Shown: piece after piece, positions 45,763-55,165 of the stretch
Layout of the letters: every line of letters starts with the position of its first letter
Numbering within the stretch: the first letter of the stretch is position 1
Assembly (NCBI GenBank): GCA_963744345.1
Contig: CAVUTD010000019.1
Coordinates: forward strand, 1 to 64,000
Reading direction: 5' to 3'
DNA from: DASTFP01 sp963744345
GTDB lineage: Bacteria; Verrucomicrobiota; Verrucomicrobiia; Chthoniobacterales; Terrimicrobiaceae
Length of the DNA stretch: 64,000 nucleotides
Notes under the pieces: generated by a model
What the model was told of the DNA's origin: nothing
Database searches by the model: none
The model's input: only the letters and a program-made list of their open reading frames with translations
Made by a program: the position numbers and the translations under genes

Positions 45763-48206
45763 CGACGTTTCGCCCAGATTGTTCGTGAAACGACAATTCC
45801 GATAAGAATAAAGCCCTGCACGGCCGCAATGATGTCCGAACTGAGGCGCATGAAGCCAAGCAGAGTTCCCAAGAGCGAAAGGGTTACCGCGGCGAAGACA
45901 ACGCCGACGGGTTCGATGCGGCCGCCCACCAGATCGCAGCCTGCCATGACGACTGCGGCAATACTCAACAAAGTATAGGAGCTCGCCGCATTGATATCCG
46001 AAGCGGTGTTCACGCCGGTGAGGCAAAGGCCTGCAGCAAGTCCAAAGAGACCACTCAAAAGATAAGTCACGATGTGAGATCTTGCGGCTGGCCACCCCAG
46101 CGAGCGCATGGCCGCTTCATTGTTCCCAAATCCACGCTGCACGATCCCCAGGCGCGATCGCGTCAGCAACACTGCGGATACAGAGGTTAAGAGGAGTATC
46201 CAGATCGGCAGAGGCAGGATCGGGATGGAAAGGTTAAAAATCGCGGCCAGCCATTCCGGTGAACTGCCGCCCGGCGCCGGCTGAAGGATATAGCCAAGAC
46301 CGGTCCAAACAAAGGCACATCCAAGGGTGGCCACGAGGGCTGGGATCTTGCGAGCATGAATCACCCACCCCAGCAACCCATAGCCGGCAAGTCCGGCGAC
46401 CAAGGCGGCGATTCCAAGAAGAGGCCTTTCCACGAGCAATGTCGCGCTGATGACATTCGTCAGTCCTGCAAAAGCACCTATCCCAAGGTCAATTTCGCTA
46501 CGTCCGACAACAAACATCTGGCCATAGGACACGAGAACCAAAGGGACTGCCGTTCCCAATAAGAGTCCAAGCCCGAATGGGGAAAGAGCTTTAGGATTGA
46601 AGAGGCCGATCGCGATGAGCATCACTAACAAGACGGCAAGTGGCACCAGCCAACCCGGCAAAGTTTTCCCGGCCCGCTGCGTCGCGGCCGCTTTCGCGGC
46701 AACTCCCTGGGTTTCCGAAGTCCCAAAGAACGCCGCAGAGAGATTTTCCCGGCTGGCATCTTGCCCGGAAATCTCGGTTGCGATCAAGCCGCGCCGAAAA
46801 ATCAGCACTCGCGAACATTCCAGAAACTCCGCATCTTCGGAGCTATACCAGACGATCAATTTGCCCGCTGCCGCGACATCCAATAGCACGTGGTAAAATT
46901 CTCGTTTTACCCCGATGTCTACGCCGCGTGTCGGATCGTTCAGCACGATAATGTCCGCGTCATCGATCATAGCGCGGCTCATGAGCGCCTTCTGTTGATT
47001 GCCTCCACTGAGCTGAAGGATCGGCCGCTCCGCTGCGACATCCGTCAAGTTGAACCGCTTTCGCCAGGGTTCAGTCCACAGCTTTTCCTCCTGGTTTGAT
47101 ACCGGCTTCAGTATCCCTCTGCGCGCATGTCGCGAGACGGTCATGTTTTGCATGGTCGCCCAGAGCGGAAAGACTCCCTCTTTTCGGCGATCGCCCGCTA
47201 CGTAGGCCACCTTGCTCGTTCGTCGGATGCCGTCCCTTCCGCGATTGGACGCGGCGTAAATACTGACGAGCAATGGCTGTTGGCCGCTGCCTTCCAATCC
47301 CGCCAAACCGACAATCTCTCCACCGAACAATTTGATCGACCCCTCCGCCGCATTCTCTCTCCATTTACCACTGATCTCAACTAAGCAAGGCTTCGTGGAT
47401 GGGACTGAGGGACCACCAGCTTTCTCTGATGCAGGTTGCGCTTTCGACGTCGCGAATTCCGTAACCGGAGTTTGGGCCGAAAGCAGCGCCACCAAGCTTT
47501 CATGGTTGGTTTGTGCACGCTGACCGGACCAGACCAATCGGCCGTCGCGCATCACGAGGAAATCCTCAGCCAGATCGAGAATTTCGCCCAGTTTGTGTCC
47601 GATAAAGACCACGCAAAGCCCTTCCCTGGCGCGCCGGCGGAGGTACTCCATCAATTGATGCGCGCCGGTCGCGTCTATCGACGAAGTCGGCTCGTCCAGA
47701 ATCAAGACCTTCAAGTCAGGATCGGCCCCGGCTCGAGCGATTTCGACCATTTGCTGTTCGGCAATGCTAAGAGATCCGACGTTGGACTTGGCGCGGATAC
47801 GATTCCCGGGAAAGATCTTAGCGAGCGTATCTTCAGCCAGTTTACCCGCTGTGCGTCTCCAAGAGGAGCCTTTCCCAACCAGCTGACTTAGTTCCAGGAA
47901 GAAATTCTCAGCGACGTTCAAGTTGGTGCACACCGAGAGTTCTTGATGAACGACGCGGATGCCCATCTCTTTGGCCTTCGGTACCGAAAACTCCGGAAAG
48001 CTAATCTCACGGGAGTCGATGAGGAGCTTTCCTTCATCCGGCTGAGCGGCTCCGCTTAGGAGACGGATGAGTGAACTCTTGCCCGCGCCATTACCCCCAA
48101 GCAGCGCGGTGATCGTTTTGCGTCTTATCGAGAGTGAAACCGAATTGACCGCAATGGTCGGCCCATAGGCTTTCCTGAGATTCTCCGCAACAATGAGGGG
48201 CTCCAT
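45759..48206 (-). CDS. Fusion of a double sugar ABC ATPase (RbsA type) with an RbsC-type permease
   Basis: An 815-residue protein in one open frame. Residues 1-500 are a tandem RbsA ATPase: first Walker A GGNGAGKSS near 37, signature LSIAEQQMVEIAR, Walker B VLILDEPTSS; the second half has the degenerate GLEGSGQQP in place of Walker A, LSGGNQQKALMSRA and VLNDPTRGVDIG. Residues 515-815 are an RbsC permease with QMFVVGRSEIDLGIGA and the coupling loop RSRLGIVQRGFGNNEAAMRSL. Such fusions are uncommon. Ribosome binding site aggaaa precedes ATG 48206. It should work with the following permease and the preceding binding protein. Confidence 0.92.
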   Translation of the reverse strand: MEPLIVAENLRKAYGPTIAVNSVSLSIRRKTITALLGGNGAGKSSLIRLLSGAAQPDEGKLLIDSREISFPEFSVPKAKEMGIRVVHQELSVCTNLNVAENFFLELSQLVGKGSSWRRTAGKLAEDTLAKIFPGNRIRAKSNVGSLSIAEQQMVEIARAGADPDLKVLILDEPTSSIDATGAHQLMEYLRRRAREGLCVVFIGHKLGEILDLAEDFLVMRDGRLVWSGQRAQTNHESLVALLSAQTPVTEFATSKAQPASEKAGGPSVPSTKPCLVEISGKWRENAAEGSIKLFGGEIVGLAGLEGSGQQPLLVSIYAASNRGRDGIRRTSKVAYVAGDRRKEGVFPLWATMQNMTVSRHARRGILKPVSNQEEKLWTEPWRKRFNLTDVAAERPILQLSGGNQQKALMSRAMIDDADIIVLNDPTRGVDIGVKREFYHVLLDVAAAGKLIVWYSSEDAEFLECSRVLIFRRGLIATEISGQDASRENLSAAFFGTSETQGVAAKAAATQRAGKTLPGWLVPLAVLLVMLIAIGLFNPKALSPFGLGLLLGTAVPLVLVSYGQMFVVGRSEIDLGIGAFAGLTNVISATLLVERPLLGIAALVAGLAGYGLLGWVIHARKIPALVATLGCAFVWTGLGYILQPAPGGSSPEWLAAIFNLSIPILPLPIWILLLTSVSAVLLTRSRLGIVQRGFGNNEAAMRSLGWPAARSHIVTYLLSGLFGLAAGLCLTGVNTASDINAASSYTLLSIAAVVMAGCDLVGGRIEPVGVVFAAVTLSLLGTLLGFMRLSSDIIAAVQGFILIGIVVSRTIWAKRR

Positions 48207-48247
48207 CGTTTCCTAATGGGCGACCTGATTGTCCACGTGGAGCAATG

Positions 48248-49270
48248 CTATTTGTTCTTAAGAATGTTCTCCTTTACCCAGTCCTCAGTGTATTTGGGGC
48301 TGACAATAAATCCGGGTGGCAAATCGGCGTACTCAGCAAGATTATCGACAGTGATCGTCGCATAGGGCATGAACAGCGACTTGGAGGGGTCCGCACCATT
48401 GAGAATGGCAAGGGTGAGCCAGAATGCGGCCCCGCCGATACCCGGTGCGGAGTTATCCGAGATGGTTTTATATCCGTTCTTTTTGAACTGTTCGGACCAC
48501 CACTTCAGGAAGTTGGAACTGCCCCCGCCCTCGATGATCGGGGTTTTCCTTCCGGCCTGCTCAAAGGCTTGCACGATGCCATGGTCATCGCCACCACCCT
48601 GCGTGAGAACTGCGTCGACCTGCGGCAAACTCGGCAGGAGTTTACTTACCTCCGCTTGTGCCACGGCTGTCGTGGCTTGACCGTAGACTTCACCAACGAT
48701 TTTCGCATTTGGAAACTGTTTTAGCGTTTCCATCTGACCTTCATACATCATCTGATCGGGGGCGGAACCCTTCACTCCGCGAACGATCAGAATGTTACCC
48801 TTCCCGCCAAGCAGCGAATCGACAATGAACTTCGTTGACTCCTTATGCGCGGTTTTAAAGTCAAAATCCAGCTTATAGCAGCAGGGAGCTGTGGCAATCG
48901 AATCAAAGGCGACGACTTTGATCCCTGCCGCGCAAGCTTTCTCGATGACGCCATTAAGGGCGGTTGGTGAGGCGGAATTGATCGCGATGGCGTCAACTCC
49001 CCTGAGAATGAGCCCGTTCATCTGTGAGACTTGCTGATTAACGGATCCGTCGCCGTTTTCGATGATGAAATCAGCGATCCGGCCCTCTTTTTTGGCTTGC
49101 TCGGCCGCCTCCTTGAAGGAATCAACCATCTGCCGGCGCCAAGTATTGCCATAATACGAATTCGAGAGAGCGATAACCCATTTTTTACCCCCGGATTCGC
49201 CGAAGGCGTCAGAGAAGCAAGTCAGAGTAGCAAGGACGAGTGTGATCAGCGTTACAATTATGCGGTTCAT
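48248..49270 (-). CDS. Periplasmic sugar-binding protein (RbsB-like), second system
   Basis: A 340-residue binding protein with a signal peptide (MNRIIVTLITLVLATLTCFSDAFG). It is a type I periplasmic receptor: WVIALSNSYYGNTWRRQM, GLILRGVDAIAINSASPTALNG and VDAVLTQGGGDDHGIVQAF. The GGGDD segment and cysteine pair CCYKLDFDF differ from ordinary ribose receptors and suggest another ligand. It lies 41 bp before the ATPase-permease fusion and supplies substrate to it. Apiose, an apioside or erythritol-type compounds are candidates by context only. Confidence 0.9.
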   Translation of the reverse strand: MNRIIVTLITLVLATLTCFSDAFGESGGKKWVIALSNSYYGNTWRRQMVDSFKEAAEQAKKEGRIADFIIENGDGSVNQQVSQMNGLILRGVDAIAINSASPTALNGVIEKACAAGIKVVAFDSIATAPCCYKLDFDFKTAHKESTKFIVDSLLGGKGNILIVRGVKGSAPDQMMYEGQMETLKQFPNAKIVGEVYGQATTAVAQAEVSKLLPSLPQVDAVLTQGGGDDHGIVQAFEQAGRKTPIIEGGGSSNFLKWWSEQFKKNGYKTISDNSAPGIGGAAFWLTLAILNGADPSKSLFMPYATITVDNLAEYADLPPGFIVSPKYTEDWVKENILKNK

Positions 49271-49447
49271 ATCCTAAGTTAATTGGTTCGAGCGTTGTCA
49301 GGTGATTGCGGGATGAAAACGGAGCCGGGTGAAGCTATCGTGGGAGGTCTTCGCCCGACTAGAACTATCCTATTCATCTGTTGCACCATTTCGACTACGT
49401 CCCAGAACGACAATACCTAAGTTCCAAGGCGCAATGGCGAGCTCCAT

Positions 49448-49466
49448 AGATGCAGGCGCTGCATCT
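49448..49466 (-). other. Intercistronic hairpin between the two sugar ABC systems
   Basis: A perfect 8-bp stem (agatgcag / ctgcatct) with a 3-base loop, followed closely by a weaker ctcgt/acgag pair. It sits in the 258-bp gap downstream of the rbsB-like gene. No T tract follows, so it is a possible RNA end-protecting or rho-assisted stop structure. Confidence 0.45.
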
Positions 49467-49528
49467 CGTTTCGACGGGAGGCGACGAGAGCGAAGTCACT
49501 AACTCACGCCGCCGTCCAGAGATCGAAG

Positions 49529-50488
49529 CTATTCCTTGAGACCGAAGAGGGTATAGTTCTTAACATTCTCCGGCGTAATGAGGATGCAATCGACGGTCTG
49601 TTTCTCGTCGGCTCCGGTTTTGCCGCTCTTGATGTACTTATCGGCCTGTTCCGCAGCCATTTGCGAAAGCTGAACCACCGGCTGGAGAACGGTGGCTTTA
49701 ATTTCATTAGCTTTAATCGACGCTGCGACATCGGGGCTGCCATCGAATCCAACCACGATCACATTTCCCTTGCCGGCGGCTTTCAGTGCCGAGTAGGCGC
49801 CTAGGGCCATCGTGTCATTGCCGGCGATGACGCCTTTGATATTAGGGAACTGCTGGATGATCGTCTGCATCTTTTGGAAAGCTTCCGTCTGACTCCAGTT
49901 GGCACTCTGCTCCGCGACTTTCTTCAGATCCGGATACTGGCTGATCGTATCGTTGTAGCCCTTGGAGCGAATGTGTGCGTTCGTATCGGTTTCCCTTCCG
50001 AGCAGTTCAACGTAGTCGCCTTTTTCACCCATAAGTCTGACAAACTCCTCGGCCCCGAGAACGGCGCCTTGGTAGTTGTTCGAGACAATCTGGGCGGCGG
50101 CGTCGCCAGTTGTGTTGATTTCCCGGTCGGCCAGAAAGGAGGGAATGCCGGCTGCCTTTGCCTTCTTTACCGCGGCGACAGTCGCATCCGCACCGGCATT
50201 GTCGCAAATAATGGCAGCGGCCTTGCGAGCGATGGCGGTCTCAAAAAGCTGCGCCTGTTTGACCGGATCATCATTATGGACCAGGATGAGCGTCTCGTAG
50301 CCGAGCGACTTCGCTTTTTCAGCTGCCGCATCGGCGAGTGCTTTAAAGAAGGGATTTTCCGGAGAAGGGACAATAATCGCTACAAGCTTGTTTTCCGCGG
50401 CCAAGGCGGAGGCCATGATCACTCCGGCGGCGAGCAGGAGAGCAAATAGCCTTAGCAGATTGAAGAGAGGTTTACTTAAAATATGCAT
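49529..50488 (-). CDS. Periplasmic sugar-binding protein (RbsB-like), first system
   Basis: A 319-residue receptor from ATG 50488 (MHILSKPLF), which places a normal signal peptide ending ASALAAE; the frame is open 22 codons further upstream but that would bury the signal. The mature protein begins KLVAIIVPSPENPFFKALADAA, with AAIICDNAGADATVAAV, FLADREINTTGDAAAQIVSNN and GVIAGNDTMALGAY, all standard RbsB segments, including the ligand-contacting Arg and Asp of DREI. It pairs with the rbsC and rbsA genes upstream. Ligand: a pentose, plausibly D-apiose. Confidence 0.9.
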   Translation of the reverse strand: MHILSKPLFNLLRLFALLLAAGVIMASALAAENKLVAIIVPSPENPFFKALADAAAEKAKSLGYETLILVHNDDPVKQAQLFETAIARKAAAIICDNAGADATVAAVKKAKAAGIPSFLADREINTTGDAAAQIVSNNYQGAVLGAEEFVRLMGEKGDYVELLGRETDTNAHIRSKGYNDTISQYPDLKKVAEQSANWSQTEAFQKMQTIIQQFPNIKGVIAGNDTMALGAYSALKAAGKGNVIVVGFDGSPDVAASIKANEIKATVLQPVVQLSQMAAEQADKYIKSGKTGADEKQTVDCILITPENVKNYTLFGLKE

Positions 50489-50629
50489 AGGGGCACGTGT
50501 GATAGTTGGTTGGGGTTGATGCGAGGTTTGAAGACTGGGAATGTGTCTATTCATGGGGGATGTGTCTGAGGGTTAGGTTTACCAGTGTCATTCAAGATCT
50601 CGAGAAAGATTTATGGCTTCCGTTGAAAT

Positions 50630-51718
50630 TCACGCACGTTTGAGGGCAAGACGCTGTTGGAGACGCTCCTGAAGTTGATCCAGGACGACGGCAAGGATGA
50701 TCACCAAGCCGGTAATGACTTTCTTCCAAAATTCCTGCACACCGAGCAGCACGAGTCCGTTAGTGAGAACGCCAATGACGAGCGCGCCGACAATCGTTCC
50801 CCATATCGTTCCCCGGCCACCGGCAAGCGAGGTTCCCCCTAAAACGACGGCGGCGATCGCGTTGAGTTCGTAGCTTTCCCCGGTCGCAGGGTGCGCGGCG
50901 ACCAATTGCGAGGCCGTAATCAAGCCGGTCATGGCGCCGCAAAGTCCGCAGATCATGTAAACCGCCATCTTGATGCGATTCACGTAGATTCCGGACAGCT
51001 CGGCGGCGCGTTCGTTACCTCCCACAGCGTAGACCTGGCGCCCGAACGGCGTCTTACCCGCGACAAATGCCCCTACTCCCGCGAAGAGGATCATAATCCA
51101 GATGACGATGGGAATTCCCAGAACATTTCCGGAGCCAAGAATAGGAAAGCCCGTATTCCCAAGTTCTGGGTTGCCGACGAGGTTGGGGAATGTCGCCCCA
51201 TTATTACTGAGCTGGGCCACCCCTCGAGCAACGTAAAGAGTTCCAAGCGTCGCGATGAAGGGAGCAACGTTGAACCGGGTGATCAACACTCCGTTAAGCG
51301 CTCCGACCAGCACGCCAAGACACAGGACGAGGACAATAATTGCGGGGATATTAAAGTAGATCGCGACCCCAAGAGGCGCCATCTGGACACCGCGATCGAT
51401 CAACAATCCCGCCATCATGGCGGAGAGCCCGACGGTCGAACCAACCGACAAGTCAATGCCGCCTGTCAAGATGACGAACGTCATGCCAACCGCCATGATG
51501 GCATTGATCGCCGTCTGGCCGACGAGAATAATCAGATTCTGCTGGGTGAAAAACGATGGCGACAGAACCGAGAAGATGCCGATGAGCACAAACAACGCGA
51601 TTAGCGCCCTCAGCCGGAATAAAAGAACAGTCAATGAGAGCCCGGAAGCTTCGGCAGCCTTGGGAGGTTCAGCCTTCGCCGGGGCAGTAGCAGATGGATT
51701 GTTCATTTCGCGAGACAT
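50630..51718 (-). CDS. rbsC: Sugar ABC transporter permease (RbsC type), first system
   Basis: A 362-residue inner-membrane permease. After a 35-residue Ala/Pro-rich cytoplasmic tail come about ten helices with the family signature TFVILTGGIDLSVGSTVGLSA near residue 80, NVAPFIATLGTLYVARG, the coupling loop KTPFGRQVYAVGGNERAAELSG and AVVLGGTSLAGGRG. Its ATG is 2 bp after the rbsA stop. The start could also be four codons later at 51706. Symbol is by family; the transported sugar is not known to be ribose. Confidence 0.92.
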   Translation of the reverse strand: MSREMNNPSATAPAKAEPPKAAEASGLSLTVLLFRLRALIALFVLIGIFSVLSPSFFTQQNLIILVGQTAINAIMAVGMTFVILTGGIDLSVGSTVGLSAMMAGLLIDRGVQMAPLGVAIYFNIPAIIVLVLCLGVLVGALNGVLITRFNVAPFIATLGTLYVARGVAQLSNNGATFPNLVGNPELGNTGFPILGSGNVLGIPIVIWIMILFAGVGAFVAGKTPFGRQVYAVGGNERAAELSGIYVNRIKMAVYMICGLCGAMTGLITASQLVAAHPATGESYELNAIAAVVLGGTSLAGGRGTIWGTIVGALVIGVLTNGLVLLGVQEFWKKVITGLVIILAVVLDQLQERLQQRLALKRA

Positions 51719-51720
51719 TC

Positions 51721-53304
51721 TTAGGTGTGCACTTCCACAGGGTGGTCGGTTTGCTGTCGAGCTCCCGCCGCGAGGATAAGAGCTTCCTCGGTTACGTTGC
51801 CGTGAAGGAATTCGCCAGTGACTTTTCCTTTCGATAAGACAAGGATCCGGTCAGGAACCGTGAACATCTCCGGAAGCTCGGAAGAGACAAAGAGCACAGC
51901 GAGACCCTGCTTCGGCCAGCCGGTTCATGATCTCGAAAATCTCCGCCTTGGCTCCAACATCAATGCCACGTGTCGGTTCATCCAGGAGTAAGACCTGAGG
52001 CTGAGTCAGCAGGCTCTTGGCGAAGACCACCTTCTGTTGGTTGCCGCCGCTCAACGACGTAATCGGATACTCTGGGCTGCGCGCTTTTACGGACAAGTCT
52101 CGCATCACCTTAACGATCGCCTCGTTTTCCCTTTTTCTCATCGAGCCAAAAGGCGCTCACGAATCGCTTCAGACTGGCAAGTGTTATGTTGTCGGCGACG
52201 GAAAGCTTCTGGACCAAGCCCAAGCGCTGGCGATCCTCAGGCACTAACATCAAGCCAAGATCGATTCGCTCCTTTATCGTCTCCGGTCGAATCGTTCGGT
52301 TTGACACCTTGATCTCGCCAGTCGCTTCCGGGTGCAACCCCATGAGACATTCGAAGAGTTCCGTTCTGCCAGCTCCCATGAGACCGAAAATCGCCAAAAT
52401 CTCCCCACGCTGAAGCTTAAGACTAACGTTTTCGAGAGTGAACCTCCACCGATTCTTGGCAGCGAGAGATCTTTGATTTCCAAGACAGTTTCGCGCTCGC
52501 CGTCTGATACGGTTTGAGTGCGATGCCGGGGTGCGATTACGTTCCGTCCGACCATTTTCTCGACGATCCACGCAATGTTCACGGTGCTCGCCGGGGCAGA
52601 CGCGGCCAGTTTGCCATCACGTAAAATTGTCACGTAATCGCCGATCGTGAGCAATTCCTCCATCTTGTGGGAAATGTAGATGATCGCGACTCCATCGGCT
52701 TTGAGGTCCGCGATAATTCGAAAGAGCGCTTCGGTCTCGGAGGCTGTCAGGGCGGAGGTTGGCTCGTCCATGATCAGGACGCGAACATTATGTGAAAGGG
52801 CTTTCGCGATTTCTACGATCTGCTGCTGGCCAATGCGTAGGTCTCTCACTAAGGCGGAGGGATCCAGCGGCTGCTCGAGGCGATCCAGGAGTTCACGGGT
52901 AATCTTTTCCTGCGCCGCATGATGGACCATCCCGCCTCGTGTGATTTCGCGCCCGATGAAGATGTTCTCGGAGATGCTGAGATTTGGGAAAAAGTTCAAG
53001 CTCCTGGAAAATGATCCCAATCCCGGCTTGCGCCGCCTCGCGCGTCGATTGGAATTCCACGGGCACTCCGTCGAGGAGAATGCGTCCCGAGGTCGGTTTA
53101 TCCACCCCCGCCAGAATTTTCATCAAGGTCGACTTGCCCGCTCCATTTTCGCCAATGAGAACATTGACCGCACCCTTATAGACCGTGAAGTCGACCTGCA
53201 TCCAGCGCGAGCGTTCCTGGATAACGCTTAGTAATCTTTTCAGCGGAGACTACGACCTCGTGGCCATTTGAGGTGGTCTGCTCGAGCGATTCCTGTTGAC
53301 TCAT
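51721..53304 (-). pseudogene. rbsA: Sugar ABC transporter ATPase (RbsA type), at least five frameshifts
   Basis: Double-domain ATPase of about 510 residues spread over several frames. Pieces in order: KITKRYPGTLALD; GAVNVLIGENGAGKSTLMK (Walker A); IGIIFQEL; FFPNLSISENIFIGREI; RIGQQQIVEIAKAL and VLIMDEPTSALT; then FTLENVSLKLQRGEILAIFGLMGAGRTE; VPEDRQRLGLV; ITSLSGGNQQKVVFAK and LLLDEPTRGIDVGAK; and FVSSELPEMF to the TAA at 51721. Shifts are near 53205, 52990, 52441, 52132 and 51905, several in short homopolymers. Every motif is conserved, so sequencing error is more likely than decay. It powers RbsC. Confidence 0.88.
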
Positions 53305-53365
53305 GCTAGCCAATCACTGCTCGACCTTCACTGGCGTTACGAGAATGAGTCCCTTTGAACGTGGG

Positions 53366-53989
53366 TCAAAAGTAAACGCGCCGAAAAACGCGATCGCCTT
53401 GTCGGACAGAGAAGCCGGGCTCAACGTTGGAGAACGCCGTCTTCACTGCCCGTCTGTTCATCTCCTTGGAGACATCCGCATAGTCCAGCTGGTTGGCGAA
53501 TTGGTCGAATGGCGCCGCCCCCGTCGCATCGCGCAGTGCCGTCCCGCGCACAACAGGGCCAATCTGCAAGGCAATCTTCTCATTCAATCCCGGAACTTCG
53601 AGCACGAGGGTCCCAGCCTGCGATTCCGTGTGGACTTCGAGGACTTTGCCGCTTCCCTTGACCATGTAGCTGTACGGGTTTGTCGACTCACGTCGGCCAT
53701 ACTTTTGTCCGGCCGCTGCCGGATCGGCACGAATTTCCTGAATCACCATTACTATGTCTTGAGCCTTTTCTTGAATCACTGGCAGCACTTTGCTGTCCCA
53801 GACTTTCTCGGCAAATTGTGCGCCCTTGGATTCTGTTGCTGCTGCACCCGATCCCGGTCGGGCAAGTGGCTTTACCACAAAGGGCGGCTTGATGATGAGA
53901 AGAAGCAGAAGGAGCGCGGCTCCTGCTGCTACCCAAATCCAACGTGGAAATCGAGTGCGGGCCCTCGAGTATACTGATGTCTGGCTCAC
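53366..53989 (-). CDS. DUF2291 family membrane-anchored periplasmic protein
   Basis: A 207-residue protein starting at GTG 53989, one base after the apsD stop. One N-terminal membrane helix (WIWVAAGAALLLLLLII) is followed by a periplasmic domain: FAEKVWDSKVLPVIQEKAQDI, RRESTNPYSYMVKGSGKVLEV, VPGLNEKIALQIGPVVRGTALRD and the C-terminal VEPGFSVRQGDRVFRRVYF. DUF2291 genes are, from family knowledge, regular neighbours of RbsABC-type sugar transporters and are often lipoproteins; here no lipobox cysteine is visible, so it is anchored by its helix. Exact role unknown; possibly an accessory of uptake. Confidence 0.85.
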   Translation of the reverse strand: MSQTSVYSRARTRFPRWIWVAAGAALLLLLLIIKPPFVVKPLARPGSGAAATESKGAQFAEKVWDSKVLPVIQEKAQDIVMVIQEIRADPAAAGQKYGRRESTNPYSYMVKGSGKVLEVHTESQAGTLVLEVPGLNEKIALQIGPVVRGTALRDATGAAPFDQFANQLDYADVSKEMNRRAVKTAFSNVEPGFSVRQGDRVFRRVYF

Positions 53990-53990
53990 G

Positions 53991-55019
53991 TTAGGCTTCC
54001 ATCTTGACTGGTTGACCGAGGCGAGCACTTTCGTACGAACCAAAGACAAGTTCGAGGGTGCGCAGATTGTCTTCTCCGGTGGTCTCCGCCTGGCCTTTTC
54101 GGAGCAATCCCTCGATGAGGTTTCGGTGACAGTCGACGATACTGGAATGAATCAACGCGTAGCTGGGATCGGCCCAGGAGTACATCGGCGGAGGACAGCG
54201 CCGTGATCTGGTTCCTTCTTCGTCGGTCACTCGAATCCAAAAATCGGGCGCCAGCTCTATGGATCCGCGGTCGCCCTCAATCCGCAAGAACGCTTCCGGG
54301 AATCGCTCTCGCTCCAATCGGCTGGCATAGCTGAGCGTGCATATCACTGTGCCGCCACTTTTCATTTGCACGAGGACGGTGGCAACATCTTCGCCGCGAA
54401 TTGTCCGATTGATTCGCTGCACCCGGCACATTAGCCACTCGGCCTCCCCAAAGAAAAAACGAACCACATCCAGAATGTGAACGCCCATGTCCGAAAGAAT
54501 AAACTTATCCAGTTCCCGCAGAAATGGTTGATTGTCGAAGACTGGAAAACTCGAGCTGAAATCAACATGCGCCCGGAACGGTTTTCCTATCGCGCCGGAA
54601 TCGAGAACCTTTTTCACCTCGCGCAATGGCCGTTGCCAGCGCCAGTTTTCATGAACGAACAGCGGAATGTTAGCTTGGTTGCAAATACGAACCATTTCCT
54701 TTGCCGTCTTCAAATCATTGGCGAGCGGCTTCTGGCAGATCACCGGAACCCGATGCTTTGCGGCGAGGGCGACCATGTCGCGATGAGTTTCCGGACTGGT
54801 GATCACGTCCAGCACGTCTGGACGGATGATTCGGAGCAACTCGTCCGCATCTTGAAAACGCCCGGAGATTTGGAAGCGATCGGCCAACGACTTTGTCTTG
54901 TCGCCGTTTATGTCGCAAACGGCTACGCATTCGACATTCGGCAATTCGAGCCAAGCCGGAATTTGGAATTGACTCCAGAAGCCGGCGCCGATCACAGCGA
55001 CTTTCAACGGGGGTTCCAT
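53991..55019 (-). CDS. apsD: D-apiose dehydrogenase-like oxidoreductase (ApsD, Gfo/Idh/MocA family)
   Basis: A 342-residue NAD(P)-dependent dehydrogenase. KVAVIGAGFWSQFQIPAW is the dinucleotide site; the family catalytic motif is CQKPLAND (usual EKP) at about residues 94-101. HENWRWQRPLREVK, FRAHVDFSSSFPVFDNQPFL, IRGEDVATVLVQM and the late RCPPPMYSWADPSY are segments I recall as particular to ApsD, which oxidises D-apiose to D-apiono-lactone. Position at the head of an operon that also encodes ApnL, ApnO and OiaC homologues supports this over generic inositol or glucose dehydrogenases. Divergent from the CUT1 transporter operon. Confidence 0.82.
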   Translation of the reverse strand: MEPPLKVAVIGAGFWSQFQIPAWLELPNVECVAVCDINGDKTKSLADRFQISGRFQDADELLRIIRPDVLDVITSPETHRDMVALAAKHRVPVICQKPLANDLKTAKEMVRICNQANIPLFVHENWRWQRPLREVKKVLDSGAIGKPFRAHVDFSSSFPVFDNQPFLRELDKFILSDMGVHILDVVRFFFGEAEWLMCRVQRINRTIRGEDVATVLVQMKSGGTVICTLSYASRLERERFPEAFLRIEGDRGSIELAPDFWIRVTDEEGTRSRRCPPPMYSWADPSYALIHSSIVDCHRNLIEGLLRKGQAETTGEDNLRTLELVFGSYESARLGQPVKMEA

Positions 55020-55143
55020 ACGATGAACAGCTCAGAAGTTAGCTTCGGGGGAAGAAGATCGCCTAGAACTTTCTGATCATACTTTCGGACGATAATTACC
55101 AATTGTCTATCGGTGAATGCCCAGCTTCTCTTCGCTGCGATAC

Positions 55144-55165
55144 TGCAGCGACGGTCGTTGCTGCA
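55144..55165. promoter_or_regulatory. 22-bp palindrome in the apsD / CUT1-transporter divergent region (candidate operator)
   Basis: The arms tgcagcgacg and cgttgctgca match as an inverted repeat with one mismatch, spaced by gt. The site lies 125 bp from the apsD start and 165 bp from the plus-strand binding-protein start, in the only regulatory gap between the two operons. The size and symmetry fit a LacI- or GntR-type dimer site. No such regulator gene is adjacent, so the binding protein is unknown. Confidence 0.5.

Noticed and set aside
50891..51604. Open frame of 237 codons on the plus strand with a very polar product
   Set aside because: Antisense to the rbsC permease; the Asp/Arg/His-rich composition is the expected mirror of a hydrophobic membrane protein.
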